From the NCBI RefSeq assembly GCF_029784165.1, contig NC_073695.1, forward strand, positions 214,468,396-214,532,395: 64,000 nt of DNA. The letters are read 5' to 3'. The notes below the pieces were generated by a model. That model made no database searches. It was not told the origin of the DNA and saw only the letters and a program-made list of their open reading frames with translations. The position numbers were made by a program, and so were the translations under genes. The DNA is from Wyeomyia smithii. Its lineage: Eukaryota > Arthropoda > Insecta > Diptera > Culicidae. Below, in pieces: positions 12,011 to 21,690 of the stretch (its first letter is position 1; each line of letters starts with the position of its first letter).

Positions 12011-12832
12011 GTGCTAGTAGTGCTGCTTGACTGTCCGAGAATCTACCGATTTTCGCATGTCTGTAGTTGCGTTTTAGACATTTTTTTTGCGCTCATATAT
12101 ATGGAATATACCTCTGTTTGAAAAACGATAGGCCATTTGCCCAGGGAAAACGTTTCCCTGATACCGGGTCCGTATATACCACATCTCGTTAGGGATCCCA
12201 TTTTCGAGCCATCCGTATAAAAACTGACGATGCCAGGTGGAAGATTGGGCCCTACATTGTTCCACATAGAGCGGTTTGTTTCCATCACTCTATACGGAAT
12301 ATCCATGTTGGTCCTAACGTTCATCCAGTCGGAGACTGTAGTTAATAGCGGAGTTAGTTTGAGCTCCCTAAGTATGCGAAGGTGGCCGATTTGGTCCCTT
12401 TCGAGTATAGTTTTCCTCCTTTGCAACCTTAGAGCGCCAAGCTCTGCTTCCTTTTTCACATAAAGATTCAGAGGCAGTAGGCAAAGCATTTCTTCCATGG
12501 CTGCAGTTGAATGGTCCTGTAAGACCAGAGTGCCAAGTCTGGTTTCAGTCCTCATGTCTTACCGAACAGAGTGTTGCAGGCCCAGATCGCCGAGGTCGCT
12601 TTCTTAGCGGCATGATCCAGTTGTGCACACCAGTTCAGTTTCTTATCCAGAATAATTCCGAGGTATTTGACTTCATTGCTGAAGCTCAGTCTTACTTCAT
12701 TCAGTGTTGAAGAAGTGATGGAGATCTTCCTTCGTCTGTTTTTTAGGGGTTTATGTTTAGACCCTCCTGTAGACACCATAACATGGTGGTATTCAGAGCC
12801 GCTTGCATTCGGCTCGACAGAGTTGCGTCGTG
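12011..12832 (-). pseudogene. LOA-type ORF2: RT thumb, connection and start of RNase H
   Basis: The minus-strand reading starts at the target site (HDATLSSRMQAALN), runs through NEVKYLGIILDKKLNW, a highly conserved block after the RT palm, and then HAAKKATSAIWACN. A frameshift near 12555 separates a second block (12555-12043). That block carries the RNase H start FYTDGSK with the first catalytic aspartate and then QTEVYSI with the glutamate. Frame shifts and substitutions such as GIYGPG in place of the usual G.G.V show decay. The block continues in frame at 9250 and 17447 when insertions are removed. Confidence 0.8.
12819..12832. repeat. 14-bp target-site duplication, left (Jockey insertion)
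   Basis: AGAGTTGCGTCGTG at 12819-12832 is repeated exactly at 17434-17447. With one copy removed, the LOA reading frame continues from GKHDATL into SSRMQAAL. Confidence 0.93.
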
Positions 12833-13114
12833 CAGATCGACTTGAACTGTCCTACAGTACGGTCGCATTCTACAACAGCTCGAGGCTAAGTCTTAGACTA
12901 CCGAGAGATATCAAAATTTTGTTTTTCGCTTTCAACAGGCAATCTTTTCAAAAGACTACCTGTTGAAAGGCAAAGTAATAAATTTGTTTTTAAAGTTAAC
13001 GAGTGTTTAGTGAATTAATTTGGTTTGAGATATTTCTACTTAAATTCTATAGTGAAGTGAAAGTGTAGTGAAGTTGTCCAGTTTTGCCTGGAAAAAATAA
13101 AAAAGCTCGCTTTG

Positions 13115-14158
13115 ATGCGGCATCAAGGAAACGTGAGGCATCTCCTCCAAGTGACACTGAAATTTCGACTAACAGGTATGATATTCTTTCTTGTGGGGGA
13201 TCTAGAATTCCAAACTTCTCATACTGAGCATAAAGCCGTTATGAAGAAGGTTAAAGTTCCACCTATTGTGGTATTTGTAGCAAACTTTAAAGCATTTCGA
13301 TTAGAACTTTCATCATTTCTATCGAATGTGAAAGTTAATTTTCAAATTGGTCGCCAAGGCGAAATTCGTATTTTGGCCGAATCTTTTGATGGCCATAAAC
13401 ATCTTTTACAGTATTTGACTGAAAAGATGTATAAATTTTACTCTTTTGATGCCAAAAACGAGAGGCCGTTTAAGGCTGTGTTGAAAGGTCTCTCAAATGA
13501 TCAAAGTATTGATGAAATCAAAGATTGTTTGTCAGAATCACTTGGTTTTGCCCCCAACCAAGTAATTTTAATGAAACGAAAGGCAAATGCCAAAATTTTT
13601 CAAACTGGAATACACCAGGAAAATTACTTAGTACATGTTGATCGTACCAAAGTACATAATTTAAAATGTTTAGAAAAAGCACGTGTTTTATTCAACGTGC
13701 GAATAAAGTGGGAAATTTTCAAGAGACATGGAGGAATCCATAATCTTACGCAATGTCGGAATTGTCAAGCCTATGGTCATGGAACTCGAAATTGCCATAT
13801 GGCTGCAAAATGTATGATTTGTGGTGACACTAGTCACACGAAAGATATCTTCCCCGTGAGAGAGATCACTAATAGTTTCAAATGTGTAAATTGTGGGGTA
13901 AATCACAAATCAAATTTCTTTAATTATCCTGTAAGGTCAAAAATTATTGCTTCTAGACAACGTAGGAATTCTAAACAACCTGTTGTCAATGTGGGTAATC
14001 AAAAGACTTTCAGTACTGTTCAGGCATCACCAGCACTTTCATTAGCAGGTGTGTCTGTAGGTAATAATTTAAATTCAGATAACAAATTTCAGAAAAATAA
14101 TCCTGTTCAGGCAACACCAGGCTATTCATATGCCAGTGTCCTTTCAGGTAATATTTGA
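13115..14158 (+). pseudogene. Jockey LINE ORF1 (nucleocapsid-like, degraded zinc knuckles)
   Basis: About 347 codons encode an RNA-binding gag-like protein that would coat the element's transcript. The central part (KVPPIVVFVANFKAFR and later FKAVLKGLS) is the region found in Jockey/X-element ORF1 proteins. Near residues 210-265 lie three knuckles. The first is intact (CRNCQAYGHGTRNC). The second (CMICGDTSHTKD) has lost its last cysteine to phenylalanine, and the third has a tyrosine in place of cysteine. The first in-frame ATG is at 13115; the true N-terminus may lie in another frame upstream. A stop at 14156-14158 truncates the protein, and matching text continues out of frame to about 14380. 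Confidence 0.82.
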
Positions 14159-14366
14159 AATTCAAACAGTAACAAACCATTCGTGTTTGGTGCTGAAAAG
14201 TCAGCCAGTATTGATTTAGGTAATCCAACTCCCGAAAAGATTGAATACCTACAACCATCCATGCTGCAGCTAATGTCCGTTTTGTTGAACTGTAACTCGA
14301 TGTACGAGGCTGTTCAAGAAGGTATAAAATTTACAACTAATATTGTTAAGAAATTGAAATTCAGCA

Positions 14367-15356
14367 ATGATTTTAAATAATGCTGTAAATTTTCTAAATT
14401 GGAATGCTCGCTCTTTAAAAGCGAAAGAGGATGAATTTTTCAATTTTTTAACAGTCCACGATGTGCATATTGCAGTTGTGACTGAAACGCTTTTAAAGCC
14501 AAATATTAAACTAAAAAAGAACCCAAATTTTATAGTTCATAGGTTTGATAGAATTGATGTTGCCGGTGGTGGAGTTGCAATAGTTATCCACCGTCGAATA
14601 AAACATCGTGTTTTACCCCATCTTGAAACCAAAGGTATCGAGAGTTTGAGAATTGAAATTGAAACAAGTATTGGCATTTTATTTATAGCCGCAGTGTATT
14701 TGCCTTTTCAATGCACTGGTGAGCGAAAAAATTATTTCAAGGGAGATTTGCAAAAACTCACAAGAAATAAATCTAAATTTTTAATCTTCGGTGATTTTAA
14801 TGCGAAACATCGATCTTGGAATAATGCTCAAAGCAATTCCAATGGAAAAATATTGTTCAATGATTGCTCGGCTGGATTTTATTCAGTTTTATTTCCAAAT
14901 GGTCCTACATGTTATTCTTCTATTAGAAATCCATCTACAATTGATTTGGTACTAACAAATCAAAGCCATTCATGCAGTGATTTATTAACTCATGCTGACT
15001 TTGATTCTGATCATCTTCCCACAACATTTTCTATTTCCCATGAAACTATTTTAAATCCCACTAGATCTGTGTTAAATTATCACAAGACTAATTGGGATAG
15101 ATATCGTTCTACGATCGAGGAAAATTTGAATGATGATATTAATTTACAAAACAGTGCTGACATTGACAGAGCATTAGAAAATTTTAGCAGCTTAATACTC
15201 AATGCCCGGAATTTATCAGTTCCTAAGGCTCGAGTGAAATTTAATGCACCAATTATTGACAGTGAACTTCAACTTCTTATACGTTTGAAGAACATACGGA
15301 GACGACAATACCAAAGATCTCGTGATCCTGCTTTGAAAATTATTTTTCAAGAATAA
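14367..15356 (+). pseudogene. Jockey LINE ORF2, endonuclease part
   Basis: This is an AP-like endonuclease/exonuclease/phosphatase domain that nicks target DNA. Visible active-site blocks are FLNWNARSL near residue 9, VTETLL near 40, FGDFNAKHRSWN near 147 and DSDHLPTTF near 216. The frame ends at TAA 15354-15356, a nonsense mutation within the linker (QE-stop-QKEIKHRF). The linker then continues readable in the same frame until a frameshift near 15470. The start at 14367 overlaps the end of ORF1-like text, as is usual for these LINEs. Confidence 0.88.
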
Positions 15357-17001
15357 CAAAAGGAAATTAAACATAGATTCACTCTCTTGCGAAATGAGAA
15401 TTTCATGAGAGAAGTTGAACAACTAAAACCTTATTCAAAACCTTTCTGGAAGCTTTCGAAGGTTCTTAAGAAACCCTAAAGATGGTGATTGCATTTTTCT
15501 AACGAATGAACAAAAATCTCAAAAACTTGCTCAGCAGTATGACTCATAACTCCAATTTGAACGTAGTAAGTCCTATTGAAAATGAAGTAAACCAAAAGTA
15601 TGTTCAGATCACCAGCCAAGAATTTCTTTCCGAAGATGTATTGGAGACATACTTGAATGAGGTGCAAACCATTCTCAAAAAATTCAAAAACATGAAAGCA
15701 CCAGGAGATGATGGGTTTTTCTATATCCTCATCAAAAGACTTCCCGAATACTCTTTAAATTTCTTGGTAAAAATTTTTAACAGATGCTTTGCACTAGCAC
15801 ATTTTCCTACGAAATGGAAAAATGCCAAAATCACTCCAATTTTAAAACCCGAAAAGAATCCAGCTGATGCATCAAGTTATCGACCAATTAGTTTACTTTC
15901 CTCTATTAGCAAACTGTTTGAAAATATTATTCTCAATAGAATGATAACACATATTAATGACAACTCAATTTTTGCAAATGAGCAGTTTGGTTTTCGCCAT
16001 GGGCATTCCACTACTCATCAGTTACTTAGAGTAACAAATATGATTCGAACTAATAAATCTGAAGGCTATTCGACTGGAGCTGCTCTTCTAGATATAGAAA
16101 AGGCATTCGACAGTGTTTGGCATAAAGGTTTAATAGCTAAAATGTCAAATTTCAGTTTTCCGCTTTACCTCACAAAAATGATACAAAGTTATTTAACTGA
16201 CCGCACTCTCCAGGTTAACTATCTAAATGGTAAATCTAATAGATTGCCTGTTAGAGCTGGTGTGCCTCAAGGGAGTATCTTGGGCCCAATCTTATATAAC
16301 ATTTTTACTTCTAATCTTCCTGATTTACCACCAGGTTGTGAGAAATTTCTGTTTTGTGACGATAGAAGCATTTCCGCAAAAGGAAAAAGCCTTCGTGTTA
16401 TATGCAGTCGGCTTCAAAAAAGTTTAGATATATTTTCTTCATACTTACAAAAATGGAAGATTTCCCCTATGCTTCTAAAACACAGTAAATTATTTTTCCT
16501 CATAAGCCAAGAGTTTCATTTCTCAAACCCACCCATAACCACGTTATTAAGATGAACGGTGTGGTCTTAAATTGGTCTGATCAAGTTAAATACTTAGGGC
16601 AAATTTATGATAAGAATCTTACTTTCAAGGAGCACATTGAAAATATCCAGTCAAAGTGCAATAAGTATATCAAATGTTTATATCCTCTTATCAACAGGAA
16701 TTCTAGACTTTGTCTCAAGAATAAACTGTTAATTTACAAACAAATATTCAGACCAGCAATGTTATATGCAGTTCCCATCTGGACAAGTTGTTGTGCAACC
16801 AGGAAGAAGACACTTCAAAGGATTCAGAATAAACTTTTGAAAATGATTTGGAAGCGTCCTCCCTGGTTTAGCACGAACGAGCTACATAGGCTCACTAATG
16901 TAGAAACATTAGAAAATATGTCAAGCCAAATTATCAACAAATTCCGACAAAAATCGTTGCAATCCTCAATTGCAACGATTAGCTCACTTTATAGTCAGTA
17001 A
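15357..17001 (+). pseudogene. Jockey LINE ORF2, reverse transcriptase part
   Basis: Reverse transcriptase blocks occur in order: MKAPGDDGF, YRPISLLSSISKLFE, FGFRHGHSTTHQL, LDIEKAFDSVWH, AGVPQGSILGPILYN and FCDD. The catalytic box reads FCDD where Jockey elements usually have YADD or FADD, so a cysteine replaces alanine. A frameshift near 16460-16550 precedes the final block (VKYLGQIYDKNLTFKEHI to the stop at 16999-17001), which contains the usual C-terminal YAVPIWTSC and W.RPPWFS. No RNase H domain is present. It belongs with the endonuclease at 14367-15356. Confidence 0.88.
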
Positions 17002-17234
17002 GATAGTTTTAAGTTTATTTTAAGTTTATTTTAAGTTTCGTTTTATTCCTTTTATTCCTTTTTTTTTCTTGACAAGTAGGTTTAATAATTTTCCTACAAT
17101 TACATTATCTTAACTGCGAAAGCTAATAACATTCAATAATACTAAAAAGCGTACAAATATATATAATAGTGTTGAAATGTCACCATTTGTGGCAGAACAC
17201 ACAATACTAGTTCTGAATAGATATTTTAGTACAT

Positions 17235-17240
17235 AAATAA
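17235..17240 (+). promoter_or_regulatory. Poly(A) signal-like motif of the Jockey element
   Basis: AATAAA in the 3' UTR lies about 25 bp before the TA-repeat tail. Confidence 0.35.
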
Positions 17241-17257
17241 ATCATTACAAACTCCCC

Positions 17258-17433
<176 letters not shown>

Positions 17434-17447
17434 AGAGTTGCGTCGTG
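17434..17447. repeat. 14-bp target-site duplication, right (Jockey insertion)
   Basis: Exact partner of 12819-12832. Confidence 0.93.
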
Positions 17448-18400
17448 TTTACCTCTGACGATGAGGACGATGTCATCAGCGTATCCAATGACCTCGTAAC
17501 CAAGCTGTGAAAGTTTATTGAGAAGTGCGTCGACAACTAAAGACCATAACAAGGGCGAGAGAACTCCTCCTTGAGGGCATCCCTTGATCACCGACTTTGT
17601 AACAGACGAATCTCCCATGGTTACTGTGATCACTCTGCTAGAGCGCATTGCGTGTATCCAGCTCCTTGAAGTGTGGTCGATTCCCTTATTGAAGAGAGCC
17701 GTATTGATTGATGCAAAGGACGTGTTATCGAAGGCCCCTTCAATATCAATATTCAGGGACTTTTCAATCAACGTCACTAAAAACAGAAACTTATTATTAA
17801 CATTATTTTCTCCATCAACTTGAGAAGTGATGAAGTCAGACTTATGGGTCTGAAAGTCTCAGGTAGGGTTTTGTCCTTTCTTCCACCTTTGGGGATAAAC
17901 ACTACCTTCACCTTCAGCCAGTTATCCGGAATACGGCCCAAGATAAAGCTGGCTCTGTAGAGGTTGATGAGTTCGGACATAATAGCTGATGGGTATGCCG
18001 TCTGGACCTGGAGACTTCATAGGGTCGAATGGGCTTAGAGCCCGAGACGCCATATGTCTCGGATTGTCCCGCCGCGACCTATCACTATTCGGTTCTTCGG
18101 TCTCTGTCGATCCAGGAAAGTGGGTGTTCATAAGAACCTCCATCGTTTCCTTGGTAGTGACAGTGAGGCATCCATCCTCTTTTCTTACTTGTCCTAAACC
18201 GTTAGTATGGTCTTTGGACATCGCCTTATAGAGCCGCGTAGCTTCCGGCAGAGTTTGGATTCTTTCACAGTAACTCTGGATTTGCGTTTAGCCTTGCGTA
18301 GCTCGGCGTTGTACTTAGTGAGGGACGCTCTGTAGTCTTCCCAGTGCGACGTGACTTTTGCAAAATAGGTAAGCCGTGAAAGTGATACACACATTCGACT
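17448..18400 (-). pseudogene. LOA-type ORF2: RT fingers and palm
   Basis: Three minus-strand blocks in different frames are separated by two frameshifts. 18394-18194 is the pre-RT linker (YRASLTKYNAELRKAKRKSR). 18221-17922 contains MKSPGPDGIP. 17980-17448 contains FRPISLTSSLLKLMEKI, IDIEGAFDNTSF, IKGCPQGGVLSPLLW and the catalytic YADDIVLIV. The CPQGG variant and the AFDN box are typical of LOA elements. The first residue of the preserved element lies near 18400, so the endonuclease was lost by 5' truncation. Confidence 0.82.
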
Positions 18401-18493
18401 GCTACTCTCACATCGAGAGGCCTACTCTGTTAATCAGCTGTGTTTGTTTTGATTGCGACACATGTTTGCAGTTCACTTGTAAACGTAGTTTAC

Positions 18494-18902
18494 AGTTCCA
18501 AGCGAAGTGAAAAATTTGATAAGTGAAAAAGCGTAAATTTTCGCTTGCGAAATCTGTCGTGAAACCTCGTTTGTGGAACACGCAGGTATTTCATCAGCCT
18601 GCAGTTTACAATTTAAGTGAAGCGAATTTCACGAGTTTACATTCCGGGAGAAGTGAAAATTGGCTGCAACTGACAGAATATAAACGCACGTAAGTTTTCG
18701 CTTGTTGCTGCTTTTTTCACTAGCGTTTGCATGCGTGAAAAAAGTAAACCCTAGTGAAAAAGATGAGATTCACAAACCTCGATTTCGCAGGATCGAATTT
18801 TTTTACAGTTCCAAGCGAAGTGAAATTTTTGCAGATTGCATTTTTCACGAGCGTGAAAAAATAAACATTTTGTATGAGATTTTCACTTCGCTTGGAACTC
18901 TA
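18494..18902. repeat. Small inverted-repeat element
   Basis: AGTTCCAAGCGAAGTGAAA at about 18495 is repeated directly near 18807 and inverted near 18885-18902 (TTTCACTTCGCTTGGAACT). The outermost pair bounds about 400 bp of non-coding DNA, as expected of a MITE. Target duplication was not resolved. Confidence 0.5.
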
Positions 18903-19639
18903 AATAAGGCTTAAGTGATAAAGGCAGTCACTTAACAGAGGAAAATTGCAATGGATTCAAGTAGCTGGAATGTGCAACATACAGATCAGAAGGAAGCTGT
19001 TACATTTGAATTTGAGCAGATTATTCGTGCATAGATCAAACAACACAGATCGTACAAAGATTTGAGGAACCGGGCACGGTTGTGTTCAAGCTGAAACCGG
19101 GTGAAAAACGGAGTGTGTGAAGGCAGTGGTGATCAAAGCAGATAAAGAACGTGTTCGGCGGAATCCAGCTCAGTCAGCAAGTAAAATAACTCGTGAAATG
19201 AATCTTAGCCCTAACACTATGCATGAAACAAACAAAAATGACCTTGGATATGGAGACTTCAAAAACCAAAACGGATTATTTCGCGGAAATATTGCCAATA
19301 TGGTTGCCAGATCACGATTGCTACTGAAGACGCATGCTGCTCACAATATAATTTCAGATTCAAAATTATTGACTTTAGAGGCTGTTTTGAACAAGCAAAA
19401 TTTTCGTGTGTATGGAGCATGTCTTACTGATATCACAAAAATAGAGGAGTGGAACGGTTCCAGAATGCTTCAGAAGTGATTTTAGCCTAAAGGGTGTTTT
19501 TTCATGATATTGGTTTCTATCGGATTTTCTTTGTTTTTGCAACAATCGGGACATTAGTTACCCCTTTATCAACATGCAGCAAATTTGTGGTGTTATGACA
19601 AGAACTATTAAACTCTTGAAAAATGTCGAGACATGTTTT

Positions 19640-20165
19640 GAGCTCAGATTTCGACCAATTAGAATTGAAAAGAAAGCCAATATGGGTATTTACGGAACCG
19701 AGGTTTTATCTAGAGACGGGAAATCAACCCAAGATATCAGAATGACTTTCTCCGGTTTCTGGAATACATTCTAAAATGGCGATTTACGGTTTCAGAAACT
19801 GAAATGATACCAAGAGAAACAGTTTCAGAAACTGAAATGATACCCAGAAAATCGAGTTTAAACACTATTTTTGGAAATTCAAAAGGGCGATTTCCGGTTC
19901 TTAGCAAACAGCCTGAAATGACCGAACACCACCCAATATGAATATTTCTGTGATCGCAATGATGCCAAAAGATCTGAAATCAACTCAAGACGCAGTTTTG
20001 AAATCTTAAATGGTGGCTTCCGGTTTCCAGAAATCACCAAATACCACCCAAAATGGCTTTTTCCGTAACCGAGATGATGCACATAGGCCAAAAATTGACC
20101 CCTGACTTCGTTTTTAATCCGAAGTGGTGACTTCCGGTTATGGAAAAAAGACCAAGGACATTCAT
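19640..20165 (+). repeat. Imperfect tandem repeat inside the mariner relic
   Basis: Variants of GCGATTTCCGGTT, TTTCAGAAACTGAAATGA and CACCCAA.ATGG recur every 90-120 bp. The alternation of TTCCGGT blocks with AAATGA.ACC blocks suggests a satellite-like insertion that separates the N- and C-terminal parts of the transposase. Confidence 0.5.
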
Positions 20166-20264
20166 TTCGGAATCAAGATTTTCAGCATTTGGGGGTATAT
20201 GCTAGGAAAGCTGGGTGGACTAAAACACATGACTTTGGACACTTTTAAGAAGCGTTTGATGAAA

Positions 20265-20278
20265 ATTTGGGATAAAAT
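20265..20278. repeat. 14-bp target-site duplication, left (Penelope-like insertion)
   Basis: ATTTGGGATAAAAT at 20265-20278 is repeated exactly at 21600-21613. Joining the mariner sequence across one copy gives KRLMKIWDKMPIEVMRAVCD, the continuous transposase C-terminus. Confidence 0.85.
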
Positions 20279-20478
20279 CAATCAAAGAAATAGTTATCGG
20301 TTTCCGTTATACTCTACTAAATTTTTTGGAAATAAATATTGAAATTCAGTCCGCAAATATATATTTCGACTGTGACGTACAGTCTTCCTCAGTGCTTATG
20401 TGGACTGGTAAAGAGCAAAGCGTAAATCCTGTTTTTTATTTGTAGTAGGTAAAAATGTAAATTTAGCACCCTTAATTG
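20277..20478. repeat. Penelope-like terminal repeat, inverted left copy (202 bp)
   Basis: By eye this is identical, in reverse complement, to 21358-21559 over all 202 bases. Penelope-like elements carry such pseudo-LTRs in direct or inverted orientation. It ends 10 bp before the ORF start, so the element's coding body is cut off just inside this repeat. Confidence 0.9.
20347..20407 (-). ncRNA. Hammerhead-ribozyme-like motif (antisense copy in left repeat)
   Basis: Mirror of the motif at 21429-21489. Here it lies on the minus strand because the terminal repeat is inverted relative to the ORF. Confidence 0.6.
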
Positions 20479-20488
20479 ACTCTCTTTT

Positions 20489-21364
20489 ATGGACGTCGTT
20501 GTAGTCAGAAAGTCTACGGACTTGGAATTTGAAATTTATCGGAAACCCACGAATACAAAACGGGTAATACCTAACACTTCAAACCATCCCTTCCAGCATA
20601 AATTGGCATCCTTCCATCATATGATCCACCGCATGGAAACTTTACCTCTAAGTGAAGTAGCCAAGCAAAAGGAACTGGAATATATTTTCGAAATTGCTAA
20701 ACTTAATGGCTACAATGAAAGTATCATTCAAGCCATTGTTGATAAACAGAAGCGTGCTCAAATTCGGAAATCTTTTACAACACTCACCCCAATAACAGAA
20801 GATCTGAAAAGGGTAGCCGTTGAATATGACGTTAACTTGATACGCCCACTTCGTTCAAAATTTAGAAAATTTGGGATGGATATTGTCTACACTAGTAGAA
20901 ATACCCAACTCAAAACAAAATTAGGGTCTACCAAAGACCCTATTGATACCCTGAACAAAGCTGGAATTTATAAAATTGCATGCAGTCACTGTGACATGGT
21001 TTACATTGGACAAACTAAACGTAACCTAGGGATACGTTTCAAAGAACATTTCGCAGAAGTGACCAAAGCAAGTAAAGTTTCAACAAATGCCCCACCACAC
21101 CATTTCAAATCAAAAGTGGCTGAACATATTTTTAACGAGGAACATCCACTAACTTCGGATAACATTCACCTCCTCCGCCCCGTTAATAATTTATGGAAAT
21201 TAGACGTAGCTGAAAGTTTAGAAATTTATAAACAACACTCATGCACGCTTCTCACTAAAGACGCAGGTAATCACCCCTCATGGCTATTCAATCTGCTTCC
21301 CAAAAACCCCAGACATGGTACGGTAAACAATCGACCGCATAATTCCCTACCTAACTCCAATTAA
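20489..21364 (+). CDS. Penelope-like C-terminal polyprotein fragment: RT thumb plus GIY-YIG endonuclease
   Basis: This is an intact 291-residue frame. Residues 1-60 match the thumb after the RT palm: MDVVVVRK, LEFEIYRKPTNT and HPFQHKLASFHHMIHRM. Residues about 160-235 form the GIY-YIG nuclease: GIYKIACSHCDMVYIGQTKR with its paired cysteines, then GIRFKEH with the catalytic arginine, and a later VAEHIFNEEHP block. This nuclease makes the target nick in Penelope-like elements. The frame starts at the first ATG inside the left terminal repeat and ends at TAA next to the right one. It has no RT catalytic centre, so it cannot support its own copying. No stops or frameshifts were seen. Confidence 0.88.
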   Translation: MDVVVVRKSTDLEFEIYRKPTNTKRVIPNTSNHPFQHKLASFHHMIHRMETLPLSEVAKQKELEYIFEIAKLNGYNESIIQAIVDKQKRAQIRKSFTTLTPITEDLKRVAVEYDVNLIRPLRSKFRKFGMDIVYTSRNTQLKTKLGSTKDPIDTLNKAGIYKIACSHCDMVYIGQTKRNLGIRFKEHFAEVTKASKVSTNAPPHHFKSKVAEHIFNEEHPLTSDNIHLLRPVNNLWKLDVAESLEIYKQHSCTLLTKDAGNHPSWLFNLLPKNPRHGTVNNRPHNSLPNSN

Positions 21365-21559
21365 GGGTGCTAAATTTACATTTTTACCTACTACAAATAA
21401 AAAACAGGATTTACGCTTTGCTCTTTACCAGTCCACATAAGCACTGAGGAAGACTGTACGTCACAGTCGAAATATATATTTGCGGACTGAATTTCAATAT
21501 TTATTTCCAAAAAATTTAGTAGAGTATAACGGAAACCGATAACTATTTCTTTGATTGAT
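21358..21559. repeat. Penelope-like terminal repeat, right copy (202 bp)
   Basis: Reverse complement of 20277-20478. It overlaps the last codons and stop of the GIY-YIG frame by a few bases. Confidence 0.9.
21429..21489 (+). ncRNA. Hammerhead-ribozyme-like motif in sense orientation
   Basis: CAGTCC and GCA (stem I, 5' side, with an ACATAA bulge) precede the core CTGAGGA. Then GACTG and CAGTC form a 5-bp stem II around a 7-nt loop, followed by GAAA. A short AT-only stem III and TGC plus GGACTG close stem I. This is the order of a type I hammerhead, and such ribozymes are established in Penelope-like terminal repeats. One unpaired A before stem II is unusual. Cleavage would fall just before TGCGGACTG. 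Confidence 0.65.
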
Positions 21560-21599
21560 CTCAATCACTCTGCTAAGACGCTCGTTATAGATTTTCTAG

Positions 21600-21690
21600 A
21601 TTTGGGATAAAATGCCGATCGAAGTCATGCGTGCAGTTTGTGATGGTTTTGTAAAGTGTAAAAACAATTTTCTATTAAAAACACTTTCTA
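21600..21690 (+). pseudogene. Mariner transposase C-terminal tail after the Penelope insertion
   Basis: The segment starts with the second copy of the 14-bp duplication and reads MPIEVMRAVCDGFVKCKNN, the final helix region of a mariner transposase, continuing from 20278. A terminal inverted repeat was not identified beyond it. Confidence 0.65.

Larger units (their letters stand above)
18950..20278 (+). pseudogene. Mariner-family transposase relic, main part
   Basis: Around 19035-19115, in one frame, QIVQRFEEPGTVV resembles the helix-turn-helix region. From 19117, after a frameshift, VRRNPAQSASKITREMNLS continues to IISDSKLLTLEAVLN.QN.RVY, which matches the IIFSDEKLF...NRVW block of maT/DD37D-type mariners and includes the first catalytic-aspartate block. 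RFQNASEV near 19450 fits the next block. A repeat of several hundred bases then intervenes, and the C-terminus (LDTFKKRLMKIWDK) resumes at about 20190. Multiple frameshifts make it non-functional. Confidence 0.7.
20279..21599 (+). mobile_element. Penelope-like retroelement, 5'-truncated, with inverted terminal repeats
   Basis: Between perfect 14-bp duplications lie 202-bp inverted terminal repeats around a GIY-YIG endonuclease frame, plus a 40-bp asymmetric extension (21560-21599) beyond the right repeat. Most of the reverse transcriptase is missing. The structure (inverted pseudo-LTRs, short one-sided extension, 5' truncation, variable-length duplication) is known for Penelope-like elements. 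Identical repeats argue for a fairly recent insertion. The target is the C-terminal coding part of a mariner transposase. Confidence 0.88.

Noticed and set aside
12230..12966. Plus-strand frames over the LOA fragment
   Set aside because: The minus strand encodes RT thumb and RNase H motifs; the plus frames show no domain.
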